64,000 nt of DNA from the NCBI GenBank assembly GCA_023014365.1, contig JAEBUN010000014.1, positions 868,001 through 932,000 of the forward strand, given 5' to 3'. The position numbers were made by a program, and so were the translations under genes. This stretch comes from Lepiota brunneoincarnata. Lineage: Eukaryota; Basidiomycota; Agaricomycetes; Agaricales; Agaricaceae. Positions within the stretch are counted from its first letter, which is position 1; each line of letters opens with the position of its first letter. The notes beneath the pieces are model-generated. The model was given only the letters and a program-made list of their open reading frames with translations, searched no databases and had not been told where the DNA came from. Positions 43,530-54,966 of this stretch are shown here, one piece after another.

Positions 43530-46070
43530 ATGGAAACTTTCCCCAAGAGCACACTACCCAGTGCAGCCTCGTCTAATTCCTCTAATCGAAATCCTCCTCC
43601 AAAGTATCAGGGGAAAGCTCCGTCCACGATCCGAGATGATGGGGACCGGCGGAAACGTACGTCTCTTGCTCTTACTAGCCCTGATAGCAGAATATTGACT
43701 TCTTTAGTCTGGTATTATCTCATGGAGCATGGATTCAGTGGTTGTGAATTCAAATCCAAAACACGCGGTCATGATCATCTATCCAGATGCCATCCTGGGA
43801 CACGTGCCACTCTCCTCCACCGAATTCAGGACTGGTCTCGAGATCAATCAAGGGAAAGGCGAATACTCTGGTTGCACGGACCCGCGGGTGTGGGGAAATC
43901 GGCGATCCTACAGACAACTGCAGAAAAAACCAGTCCAGAGCGCGTGTTGGTCACATTGTTCTTATCCGGTTCCAAACCACGCCAGAATGCGATCGGTGGT
44001 GACGATGACGAGTCGATGTGGAGACCGTTCAAAAACCGGGACGATCTCCATGAGATACAAGGGGAGTATCATACAAATCTCTCGAAGCTACCAAATCCTC
44101 GAAAGCTTCCCTCCTGCGATACCACTACTGTTTTCCATGATCCCACCAAAGTGATACCCACTATTGCGGGTCAGCTCGCAAGAACGCACGCCTCCTACCG
44201 CGCATATCTCATGGATACATTCGTCCGCAACCCTTATCAAAGCATCGCCGAACAATTCAATGGATTCATCATTGAACCAATAGCAAATAGGGGCTTGCTG
44301 AATGGGGTAGCAGATTCTCTGATCATGTTGGATGCAGTAGACGAGCTCGAAAACGAGGAGGCACAAACGACTATCATTCATCTCATCACCAAATTCGTCA
44401 TCGATTTCCCCTTTGTTCCCCTTATTTGGCTCATATCAAGTCGACCTGAAGGACACATTACGAATGCCTTCTCATCTCCTGACATAGAATTCGTTTTATT
44501 GTCGCTGCCCGTAACGATTGACGATGATGTGAGTCGTGAGGATGTGCGGCTGTATCTTAAAGATGGCTTTGAAGCGATCCGGAAGCAATATCAACCCCAC
44601 CGGTCCAATCCTTTCCAAAGGAGGCAAACGTACAGTAGTTATCGAGGGCACGACACAGTGTTCGACGCCAGCGACGGATCTCAATGGCCATCCGAAGCTG
44701 AATTCAACAAAATCGCTGACGCAGTGTCAGGGTGGTTTACGTGCGCCGACCTTTTCCTTCGATTCACTCGTGATCCGAAGGTCAGGAACCCACGATCCCA
44801 ACTCGAGACCATTGTCTCTCGGATTGATAATCCTATGCTCGCTGGCGTTGGAACCAATCCTTTCAACACACTGGACCTGCTTTATGAACAGATACTTTCC
44901 AAGATCCCGGAACCCTCAATTCCTACTGTTCAGCACCTGTTGGGCCATACTCTCCTTTGCGAAGGCTTTTTTTCTAGGAACTTGTCTTTATTTGGCTACT
45001 CTCTAGCCTCCGTTTCCAACATATTCGGTTACAGACAAGAGGACGTTCGTTCCGCACTACACAAGCTTCCCTCGGTTCTTTATATCCCACCATCTGAACG
45101 TAACCACAAGGAAAACATTCGATTTCTTCACACAACTTTTTCTAGCTTTCTACTCAATCGAAACCGATCAAAGAACTATGCCATTGACCTCAGTGATGTC
45201 CATGTGCACATCTGGAAATGCTATTCGCAGATCATACAGCAGGTTACCAATAACCTGAATCCGAGTACGTCTCCTTATTTCCAAACGAACGACCAGTTGC
45301 TTATTGTTTCAGAGCTTCGCATGGCGCCCGAACTTGCTATTGACTTGTCATGGCCACTTGTCGGCTCCAGGCATGAGAAACGGATATTTGCAGCCGGCCT
45401 ACTATATGAGGCTCAATTTCACTGGGCTCACTTCCTGATACCCGATTGTCCCTGTGGTGTCGCCTTTACCAACCAGGCTCTTCCTGTGCGAAATTTGATC
45501 CCGGATCGGGAGCGCCTGGAGGTGCTTCAGACTGTGAATTTCAAGCAGCTGGTCACTGGTTATTTTGTCGATGGCTCTGATCACTTCGGACCATTCTTCA
45601 GGTTTCTCTTGAACCTTTGGATAGTACGCGCAGTCCTCTGATAAGTCCCGGCAAACGAACTGACAAATCTAGCACTTTCGCACGTTGATGAAGGAATATG
45701 GATTCATCAGGGGAACACGACTTGAGTGCCTCTCCATGGATTTCATCGACACCAAAACGTTGAACACCAAGGATCAAGCGATCTGTGTTGAGGAAACAGT
45801 ACAATTTCAGGAAGATGGAACAAAGGTATGTCTTGTGGTTGTCGCTGTTGCTTTACTCACTCGGTTTTGCCCAACTTATAGCCTAGTCTATTTTGGCGCA
45901 CGCGCGAGATGTCAATGAACGCATTGGTTCAAGCAGTCGGATCATTGCAGGTCAATAGACCACATACAACAGTGTTGGTATGTGGGATAAAGGCCTCTCA
46001 GATGGGGGCCCTTGTTGCTCATCATCAAGACAGTTATCCCCTTGTTTATTATTACTTTCCCCTCCATTAA
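43530..46070 (+). CDS. NACHT NLR-10 (B-type)
   Basis: Exons 43530-45264, 45313-45623, 45673-45825, 45882-46070 give 795 residues. B-type N-terminus (PPPKYQGKAPST at about 22-33). NACHT: Walker A GPAGVGKS at 117-124, acidic variable linker about 152-200, Walker B SLIMLDAVDELE around 263-274, WLISSRPEG at 300-308, NIRFLHTTFSSFLL. The C-terminal domain ends LVYYYFPLH. Intron 1 is 48 nt and in frame, so retention would add 16 residues without a stop. A 213-bp block is identical to NLR-8, although the N-terminal type differs. The exon 4 acceptor is TTATAG and the first codon CCT, as in NLR-11. Confidence 0.87.
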
Positions 46071-46362
46071 GCAGTCAAGTACTTATTTGATATAGTTTCC
46101 CGTGCTGTTCTATCATGTCAAACTGTGTTCGTCCTCTTCTGCGAAAACTGATCCTTCCAAGCCGGTATGGTGGTAATGCTACACTATTCCGGTTAAATGA
46201 GAGGGACGGTGTGTAGTCAAGCAATGTGTGCGCGCCTGGAGACTGGTCATGTTTGTATCGGTTAGGAATGGAGGGCTACCCCGTTATCACCTGGACGGCC
46301 GCAGATGATGGCTGACTTCAGATCTTCCAAGCACGCAGACCTCCCTTGAACCTTTTGAATAT
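46071..46362. other. Spacer and PRR-4 upstream region
   Basis: NLR 3' flank followed by the PRR upstream block. At the place of the usual PRR start the ATG is CTG, with an in-frame TGA just before. Confidence 0.5.
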
Positions 46363-46957
46363 ATGCTATTCTCAGATGAGGACGCACAGAGTCCGGAACA
46401 CACACATACCAATGGTGTAGCTGATGATGCCTTCACCTATCTTGGCGAGCCCAACCATCTCTTTGTGGTATGTCCTGCCTGTGCTTCTGAACTTTGGAGC
46501 TGACAATCTGCAGCCGCCAATCTATTCACCTACCTCATATCCCCTACAGCTTTCATCCTTACGGTCACCCTCGCTGGGCCCTTCAGCTCGGGGCCCCAGA
46601 CTGACCCCTTCACCTCTTCCCCGATCGTCCCTTTCACCTCCTCCCCGGCTGACCGCTTCATCTCTTCCCGGACCGGCCCCTCCACCACCTCCCCGACCCC
46701 GCCGCCCATATATCCAGCAACAACGTAACCCATATTCGCGACCCCTACCCCAACCGTCTACCCCCTCACCTCAACCCCAACCGTCTATCTCTCTCCTTGA
46801 ACCTCGCGCCCTCCTCAATTCTTATTCACTCCCTGCAGTCGGTGATGATGACATGACTTCCCTCATACCTCCTCTTTATGGTGCCTCACCCGCTGCTACC
46901 ACCCCTGTTGATGCTCCGTTGCCAATTGTTGTGGAAAAAGGAAGGGGTGATGCATAA
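46363..46957 (+). CDS. Proline-rich protein PRR-4
   Basis: Exons 46363-46467 and 46514-46957 (46-nt intron, GTATGT...CTGCAG) give 182 residues. The usual family start is lost, so I use the next in-frame ATG (MLFSDEDAQSPEH). Exon 2: PPIYSPTSYPLQL, many PPPRPRRPY-like runs, then SLLEPRALLNSYSLPA, an acidic patch and an end in VVEKGRGDA. The tail corresponds in order to that of PRR-1, supporting this frame. Disordered, proline-rich and without a signal peptide. It may be expressed poorly if the start change matters. Confidence 0.5.
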
Positions 46958-48205
46958 GAGACGAGGGCGAGAACATTGATTACAGTTTCAATGTCACTAA
47001 GGTCCACTGCACGAGACTTTGTAAGCAGTTTAAATTATATGCACTCCAGCATGTATTACATCGGTTTTCTCATATACCCATTGTGACAGGCCGGTAACCG
47101 GTTGATTAGATAGCGAACCCGCCCCTCCAGCTGTTGTGAATCCTACTCATTAAAGCGTTACCTTCTGCCAGATGGCACCCCGGAACACGTACCACCCCCC
47201 TCCGCAGGATTCAGGACTGGCCGATCAAGGGCCGGTTGTCAAGGATCCGGTCAAGCCCCCGATCCTTTTGTCCACCACCGTTTAGAACAAATCACAAGGT
47301 ACGAGTCAAATGGAAGGCAACACGCGAGAAACTAAACAGACGCCGACATAATATTCTAAATCCGTGGTTACCAACTGCATGGGTTCTAAACGGGAGTCAA
47401 GGTCCCTTGACCGGTCACTCTGACTCCTCCTAGTACTACTTCTGATTCCAAAAGTAAGCTTGGTCTTAATTCCTGCGCCAGCATGTTCAACCAGATAACC
47501 GTCGCGTATGTGGCGACCAAAGGGGAGAGATTAGAGATGTTCAGCCGTAAACAGGTGAAGGCGGATGACTTTTGTGGGATGCTCGTAATCGATCCTGAAC
47601 CAAGGAAGGCTCCTTCTTGCACTGTGAGGGATCCAGGTAACATATAAGATAGACATTCTTAGATTAGGTAGGATAACAAATAGTCTGCTCATAAAAAGGG
47701 GTACGAAGATACTTGTTGGGACTCGATACTGAGCGAGGTTGGGATGAGGAGGGACGTGGCTTGAGGAAAGCCTCGGAGACCCCAGATGGTGAGACCGAGG
47801 AAGGAGCGCGGTCGGGTCACCCCGGAGCCGTGCTGCCGCTTGGCTACACCTGTACCGAGCCCGGCAGGGTAGAATGAACAAGAGGGTAGGGTGGGTGCGT
47901 TTTGAAAAGGGCGCTGGCTAGTGTGTGGTATACGTGTGAAATCGAAAACGGGTAGCAAGGTGGGAGTAGGAGTTAAGGAGTGCCCCTCACTGCTGGCGTA
48001 TGACTATTTCCGTATGTGCAATACCTTTTGATTATATGCTAAAATATAGCCGGGGATATTGCAGCCATGGATATCATAAATATGCAATCGCTCAAGGCCA
48101 GGTCGTAATTGGATAGTAATTACATTCACAGTAGTGATACCCTTGTCTGATATTTTAGCATATAATTTAAGAGATATCCCGATGCCTTGCCCCGTGTATT
48201 AATAA
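46958..48205. other. Spacer with repeats between PRR-4 and NLR-11
   Basis: 46970-47140 is the PRR 3' flank. 47165-47220 matches the NLR RCHPGTRATLLRRIQDW-coding segment in a short decayed form. 47630-47950 is homologous to 25800-26110. An inverted-repeat element lies at 48031-48166. No intact gene seen. Confidence 0.5.
48031..48166. repeat. Inverted-repeat element, MITE-like
   Basis: Perfect 17-bp inverted repeats ATTATATGCTAAAATAT at 48031-48047 and its reverse complement at 48150-48166 enclose 102 bp without coding potential. Size and structure fit a miniature inverted-repeat transposable element or a long hairpin. No clear target-site duplication is visible. Confidence 0.6.
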
Positions 48206-48213
48206 TTACGTAA
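48206..48213. promoter_or_regulatory. TTACGTAA palindrome upstream of NLR-11
   Basis: 110 bp before the NLR-11 ATG; context AATAATTACGTAATGATT is shared with other NLR upstream regions. Confidence 0.4.
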
Positions 48214-48322
48214 TGATTTGCTAGTGCCGACGAAACATTGTAACCCTCTGTCTCTCTGTGCATGTCAGTATCATTCAACCTCTCCACCGATAGTCGACTG
48301 AGGTGCGTCTCAAACATCAGCT

Positions 48323-51133
48323 ATGACAACTTCCCCCAAGAGCAGGATACCCGGTACAGCCTCACCTAATTCTTCTCATCGCAATCCTCTTCCAAAGTAT
48401 CAAGGAAAAGCTCTGTCTGGCACCACCCGTGATGATAGGGACCGGCAGAAACGTACGTCTCCTACTTGTACTGGCCCTGGTAGCAGAATCTTGACTTCTT
48501 TAGTCTGGTCTCATGTCATGGAACATGGTTTCAGTGGTTGTGAATTCAACTCCAAAACACGCCATGATGGTCCTTTACCTAGATGCCGCCCCGGGACACG
48601 CGCCACTTTCCTCCGCAGAATTCAGGACTGGTCTCGAGATCAGTCAAGGGAAAGGCGAATACTATGGCTGCATGGACCCGCCGGTGTAGGGAAATCGGCG
48701 ATCTTACAGACAACTGCGGAAGAAACCAGGCCGGAGCGCGTTCTGGTTACATTATTCTTATCCGGGTCCAATCCACGCCAGAATGCGATCAATGATGACA
48801 ACGACGAGCCAATATGGAGACCATTCAACAACAGAGTCGATCTCGCCGAGATACAAAGCGAGTATCGAGGAAATCTCTCAAAGCTACCAAGTCCTCTAAG
48901 GCTTCCCTCTTACGGTGCCCCGACTATTTTCCGTGACCCCACCAAAGTGATACCCACCATTGCGTGTCAGCTCGCAAGAACACATGCCTCCTACCGGGCA
49001 TATCTCATGGAGACATTCGTCCGTAACCCTCAAAATAACATCGCCGAACAATTCAATGAATTCATCGTCGAACCAATAGCAAACAGGGGCTTGCTGAATG
49101 GGGTAGCAGATTCTCTGATCATCTTGGATGCACTTGACGAGCTCGAAAACGAGGAGGCACAAAATATTATCATTTATCTCATCACAAAATTCGTCATCGA
49201 TTTCCCCCTTGTCCCCCTTATTTGGCTCATATCAAGTCGGCCTGAAGAACACATTACGACTGCCTTCTCATCTCCTGACATTGAATCCATCTTATTGTCG
49301 CTGCCCGTGCCGATCGACGATGATGTGAGTCGTGAGGATGTTCGGCGGTATCTCGAGGACGGTTTTGAAGAGATCCGAAAGCAATATCAACTTGACGAAT
49401 CCAAAAGTTCCAAAGTGAAGTCAAGGTACAGCAGTGGTCATTGGCGCGACACACTACTTGACCTCAATGATGGATCTCAATGGCCACCCGAAGACGGATT
49501 CAACAAAATCGCCGACGCAGTGTCGGGCTGGTTTATGTGTGCCGAGCTTTTCCTTCGGTTCATTCGTGATCCGAAGGTTAAAAACCCACGATCGCGACTC
49601 GGGACTATTGTCTCCCAGGTTGATAATCCAAAGCTCGCTGGCGTTAGAACCAATCCTTTCAATGCGCTGGACATGCTTTACCAAGGAATACTTTCCAAGG
49701 TCCCCAAACCTGCCATTCCCATCGTTCAGCACCTGCTGGGCCACCTTCTCCTTTGCGAAGGCTTTTTTTCTAGAAGCTTGCCTTTGTTCGGTTACTCTCT
49801 GGCCTCCGTTTCTAATATATTCGGTTACAAACGAGAGGACGTTCGCTCCGCGCTACAAAAGCTTCCCTCGGTTCTTTATATCCCACCTCCCGAAATTGAC
49901 CACAAGGAAAACATTCGATTTCTTCACACCACTTTTTCTAGCTTTCTTCTCCATCAGATTCGATCGAATGGCTATACCATTAATCTCAACGAGGTCCATG
50001 CACATATCTGGAAATGCTATTCACGGGTTATACAGCAGGCTGGCAATAACTTAGATCCAAGTACGTCTCTTCATTTCCAGAATAAAAGTGGTTGGTTCAT
50101 TCATTGTCTCAGAGCTTCGGATGGCTCCCCAACTGGCTATTGACTTGTCATGGCCACTTGTCGGTTCCAAGCATGAGAAACGGATATTTGCAGCTGGCCT
50201 ACTACATGAGGCTCAATTCCACTGGGCTCACTTCTTGATACCTCATTGCCCTTGCGGTGTTGCATTTACCAACCCGGCTCTTCCCGTCAGAGATTCGATC
50301 CCGGATCGGGAGCGCCTGGAGATGCTTCAGAGTGTGAATTTCAAGCAGCTGGTCACTGGTTATTTTGTCGATGGCTCTGATCACTTCGGACCGTTCTTCA
50401 GGTTTCTTGTGAACCTTTGGATAGTACGCGCAGTCCTCCGATAAGTCCCGGAAAACGAACTGACAAACCTAGCATTTTCGCGTGTTGATAAAGGAATATG
50501 AATTCATCAGGGAAACACAGCTTGAGTGCTTCTCCATGGATTTCATCGACACTAAAATGCTGAATGCCAAGGATCAAGCGATCTGTGTTGAGGAAACACT
50601 ACAATGTCAGGAAGATGGAACAAAGGTATATTTGTTGTAGTTGTCGCTGTTGCTTTACTCACTCCGTTCTATCCAACTTAAGCCTAGTCCGTGTTGGCGC
50701 ACGCGCGAGATGTCAATGACGGCATTAGTTGAAGAAGTCGGATCATTGCAGGTCAGTAGACCGCAGACAACGGTGTTGGTATGTGGGACAAAGGCCTCTC
50801 AGATGGGGGCCCTGGTTGCGCATCATCAAGGCAGTCATCCCCTTGTTTATTATTATCTTCCCCTTGACCATTACTCTTTGGTATGTCCTCCCTGCGGTTC
50901 TGAACTTTGGAGCTGACACTGTGCAGCCATCACTGTATTTACCTCCCTCACCTTCCCAACAGCTTTCATTCTTCCAGTTATCCCCCCTGGGCCATTTACC
51001 CTCAAGTTCCAGACCAATCCCGCCACCCCAACTATCTTTCTCTCTCTTTGAACCTCATGCCCTCCTCACTTCTTATTCCCTTCCTGCTGAAGACGATGAT
51101 GAAATGGTTCCTTTCATAATTTATCTTTCATAA
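48323..51133 (+). CDS. NACHT NLR-11 (B-type), spliced to a PRR tail
   Basis: Exons 48323-50060, 50113-50423, 50473-50625, 50683-50880 and 50927-51133 give 868 residues. B-type N-terminus (LPKYQGKALSG), NACHT with GPAGVGKS, LIILDALDEL, WLISSRPEE and NIRFLHTTFSSFLL, then the C-terminal domain to LVYYYLPL. Immediately after YYYLPL the sequence becomes DHYSL and a GTATGT donor whose 46-nt intron matches the PRR intron. The last exon encodes a short PRR tail (YLPPSPSQQLSFFQL, SLFEPHALLTSYSLPAEDDDE). If that intron is kept, the protein ends at 50916 with VCPPCGSELWS (811 residues). This is an NLR-PRR fusion by loss of the intergenic sequence. Confidence 0.83.
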
Positions 51134-52030
51134 TGCACCGCTCGCTGCTTACCACCACTGCTGAATTCTATCGTCAGTGATTGTGGAAAAAGGACGGAGT
51201 GATAGATAGGACACGCGAGCGAGGGCATTGATTACAGTGTTGATGCCTTCCGAACTTTGTAACCGAGTTCCCAGGAACCAGTTGATTAGATAGCGAAACG
51301 CCTTCTTGTGTTAAAATGTGGCTGGTCTACAGTATAATTTTGTTGGACGCTGGTTGCCAGAGAGGCGTAGTGAGCTGTTGAAGGAGCCGGTTAGTGTGTG
51401 TGTGCATTTCCAGGCGAGTAGCCTGGGCCCCGACGCCCCTTACATCATTTAGAAAGGGGAAAGGCGCTGGACCTGGAGCCGACTGAGCATGACGTTGCCC
51501 AAACATGTGTGCCAAGTACATTCATTGGAAGGGGCGTTGAGTGGCGATAATAGCTACCCTTGTCCGTATCACCAGCGGCCCTATACGTTGCCCAAAAAAG
51601 ATACTCTGTTCCGGTGAGGTTCGGGATTCGCGTCTCTGATAGACGAAGATTGACAAACTGTTGCCTAGCCTTGCTCATCACCGATCACACTGGGCGAAGG
51701 CCTTTGTGCCTTCGATTACCAACGGCTATTAGCCCGCCTTCAGCTTGTTCTCACTGGCAACTGGATTGTTCCCTGCACACACTCCTCCAAACACGCATTC
51801 AAGGATTCAGAATGTTACTCTGAAAGGCCTTCCGCTCACCGGATATGTATTGCGTGTGTTCACCAGCAGGAACCCCCCGATTTAATACCGCCTCCAATGG
51901 ACGCAGAGCAATCACCAGAATAATTCCCCCAGCCTGCCGAGCTGTGGAGCTGTCCTCTTTACTCGGACAGCCTGGACTCTTGGATCGGTTTTAAGCAGTC
52001 TCTACCGCAACAAGGGTACAGCTTCGGAAG
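51134..52030 (+). repeat. PRR-flank repeat, copy near NLR-11
   Basis: 51235-51480 matches 13870-14210 and 25146-25480; 51580-51860 matches 39960-40260. After about 51900 the sequence is unique. The cluster-type repeats end here. Confidence 0.6.
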
Positions 52031-52037
52031 TATAAAG
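52031..52037 (+). promoter_or_regulatory. TATA-like box of secreted gene H1
   Basis: TATAAAG 108 bp before the ATG at 52139. Gene H3 has TATAAAA at a similar distance and H2 has GATAAAG. Confidence 0.5.
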
Positions 52038-52138
52038 GCATCAAGGATGAACAGCTGCGGTTCCTTCAACTCAATCGGTCTTCCAAGGCTCGCCTCGAAC
52101 CCCTCACACTCTTTTTATTACACATTCCTTCCACTACG

Positions 52139-53633
52139 ATGCAACTCAAATTACTTCAGATCCTCCCCCTGTTTTTATGTACCACTCATGTGCTTGCATG
52201 GAGCAACACCATCTACGTTATTCGCGAGGCAGAGAGGGCCTCGCTGGGTGCAGGAGGCCTGACCCCTGTTGGTAGATCCAGGGCATCCACCTGCTTGGTT
52301 AGCGTATGTCCCACTCCTAGCTCACTTGCAGATGTACTTGCTCAATCACATCACTACTCAGCGCTTCGGGACCAGCAGCGCTGCGGATATTGGAAAAATC
52401 ATATCATGCCGACCAGATCCTGAGACGGGGAGGTGTGATGCTGCATTCCAGACTGTCGCTCCTCTAGCGACTAACCTCGGACTCAAGGTTGATGTCACCT
52501 GGTAGGGTTCGAATCACTTTAAAGGAGCCAGACCTGACCTACTATCAGTTCCACGGATGAAACAAAGAGTATCGAGACCTGTGTCGCCGAAGTCATCAAA
52601 GCATTTGTCGCGACGAGTACTAAAGCTATATTGATTGCTTGGGTGAGCTCCGCAATCGGCGTGTCGATGCGGACTTCTTGTTCATGTATTTTGACCGACA
52701 GGACGATGAAGAACTTGATGGAGTTTTTGATAACTTTGACTTTGAGAACGACGAACCTGAGTTCCCTGAAGTATAGTCCGTCTTGTCCCTCCCTTCAACT
52801 TTTCCTCAGCTTACGCCCAATTACTTAGCCCGGACATGATTGCCACTGTTAGGAACAACGTCTTCATTGGTCTCACTAGCCAACTTTGCCCTTCAATCGA
52901 TGGCACCTCTGGACCTGCCCTCACTGCAGCTACCACTATCAATCCCGCAATCCCCACCCCCACCCCTACTGTCGCACGTCGTAATGTCTTCCCAGCCATT
53001 TCAGAGGCTAGCAGCAGCTCCACCACTGAATCTGTCTCACTTTCCCCGACCTCCTCAGGAAATGCTACCGCCTCCACAGAAACTTCGACCTCCTCCACCC
53101 CTCTATCTGAATCCTCCGCGACTGAATTATTGCCTACTGAGCTGCCTACGCCCAGTCTCCCAACTTTAGAGACGAGTGAGATCCCTCCCCTGCCAACGAC
53201 AACATCCAGCACTGAAGCTGCTGCCGTCCCTACTCCCATCGCGATTGATATCGAGGTTGAAATCAACATTGGTGGTGTTCCGCGCAAGGTTCACAAGGGT
53301 TGCAAGTTTTCTGGTTCAAACCACACCACAAGCACCCTCGAGCCTTCTTCAATCGTCACCGAAATCCCAACACCGACTCTTATCGAGCCTCCCCTGGAAA
53401 CCGAGATTTCCTCTGAACCCATCCTTACCGCAGAGCCGACCTCCACCTCCGCTTCTGAGCTTCCCACTACTTCCGCAGTTTCCTCCGCGTCCGTCAATGC
53501 CACGAGTACCACCAGCTCTGATACGACGGGATCATCTGCGTCTTCCACTCAGTCTTTCCCTCTTCAAACACCCTCTTTCGCTCTCCGTCGTATGGTCAAG
53601 CGTCACCAGAGGCGTGATGCTCTGAGGTTGTAG
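52139..53633 (+). CDS. Secreted histidine-phosphatase-like pseudoenzyme H1, Ser/Thr-rich
   Basis: Exons 52139-52303, 52362-52501, 52549-52642, 52702-52775, 52829-53633 give 425 residues. Signal peptide about 1-20. Then NTIYVIREAERASLG and GGLTPVGRSRAS, which align with the IYxIRHGE...GLTxxGxxRA opening of the histidine phosphatase superfamily, but the catalytic His is Glu (R29-E30-A31). The CxTDET...CVAEVIKAF and LIAW segments follow, with Asp in place of the second His. C-terminal half: a long Ser/Thr/Pro/Glu-rich stretch, then a basic end (KRHQRRDALRL). The Ser/Thr stretch suggests heavy O-glycosylation or a wall-associated stalk. The intron 4 donor (GTCCGT) is weak; it was chosen by phase and by comparison with H2. 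Probably non-catalytic. Confidence 0.72.
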
Positions 53634-54966
53634 TTTTTTTCCTCTAACACAAGTTTTTGCTTAATGTTAATTTGTGCAACTCCTCCGCGTTGATATAGTC
53701 ATGTAGACTTATATAGACCGGGGTGTACGCAATGTTTATAGATGAATATATTTATTGAATCCTTTGTGAATCTCGGTGTTGACCTTTGTCTGAGGTGTGA
53801 GGGTGTGAGGGAGGAAACTCGCCTGCGTGCAGAATTCGTCCCTGCATCATATTTTCATTTAGGTATTTAAGTAGCACATTTGTACTTAGACACCTCAGCT
53901 CCTAACGACAAGGATGTCTCCACTGCAATAAGACCTCCGAAATGCTACAGCGTAACCAGCCTGCAGTTTCTTTCCCTCAGTTTCACTCTCTAAAGTCTCT
54001 CTTTTAAAGCCTCTCACTCAACCGGAGTTGTAACACTATTTTACGAGGTCGAGAAGACGAGCCCGTGGTCGTTTCGTCAACCACACCTCGCCCTTACGAT
54101 TGTCTTGGAGGATGATTCTCTTTCTTACAGAGGCTTGAATCATTGAGACCAGGGTGCTCGAAGTTCCGTGCGAACATTCATTTTTCACGGAGATGAGGGC
54201 ATTTAATCGAATGCGACCGATTCACTCCCTGCCTGGGGTCTCGGTCGGTTGCCTCTGAAGGATTATATCAGATGGTACTATGTTGGAGTTTTTGAGCAAA
54301 AGGCAACTGCCACTATTAGTAAGTGGGTTCGCTTCGCTTAACCGGTGAATCCAAGTACTTTTGGTACCAGGATTCTCCGACTCAGCGCTCAACTCTTCAC
54401 GCTTCAACACCCATCGATCCTGCCAGCCTGCTATTGCCTACCTGGAATAGAACCGACGTACCGTACATACCAACCGTCCGTTAGTTCCGCTGGGCAGGGT
54501 GTTAACAGGCAGCCCCAGGCACGCCTCGGCTAGCACCACTGGCATTATGATTTAATTGTTTCTAAGCGTAGGTCCGACTCTCCCTCGAGAAGCGACTCGA
54601 CGGGCCTAAGCAAGTAAATTCTAATAAGCCCTCGTTCTCAATCCGACATCGATTACTGTTACTGCCTTGTCGCCCGGCTTATACCCGCTATTTCTCGGTC
54701 TCGTGCATCGAACTATCCATGCGATGTAGTTTGTGGCGCCCTAGTCGATACCTTTGAACTGTAAGTCTACTCGTGGATTCTTGATTTGCGGTGGCTTTAT
54801 GCTGTCAAGTCATTGCGGTGCTTCGGTTGAACACGGGATGGGGGGAGCTGAGATGATAAAGCCAGGGGTATTTTACATTGTCGCTCGTATCTCAACCCAA
54901 CCATTTTGACACCACCACACACACACATTCCTTTGCTCTCACATTCCCTTCAAATATTATCGCGCA
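53634..54966. other. Intergenic region between H1 and H2
   Basis: No gene or repeat is recognised. The last 110 bp hold GATAAAG (about 54855) and CACACACACA, likely the H2 promoter and 5' UTR. Confidence 0.45.

Noticed and set aside
46514..46740. Alternative Ser/Thr/Phe-rich reading of PRR exon 2 in another frame.
   Set aside because: It ends early in each copy, whereas the proline-rich frame keeps the acidic C-terminal module and is the one fused in frame to two NLRs.
52840..53625. Alternative plus-strand open frames through the H1 Ser/Thr-rich region.
   Set aside because: They are proline/leucine-rich shadows of a codon-biased repeat; only the annotated frame joins the splice phases and the conserved basic tail.
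53760..54960. Possible gene between H1 and H2 from short open stretches.
   Set aside because: No splice-consistent chain, no family resemblance and no signal peptide; treated as intergenic.
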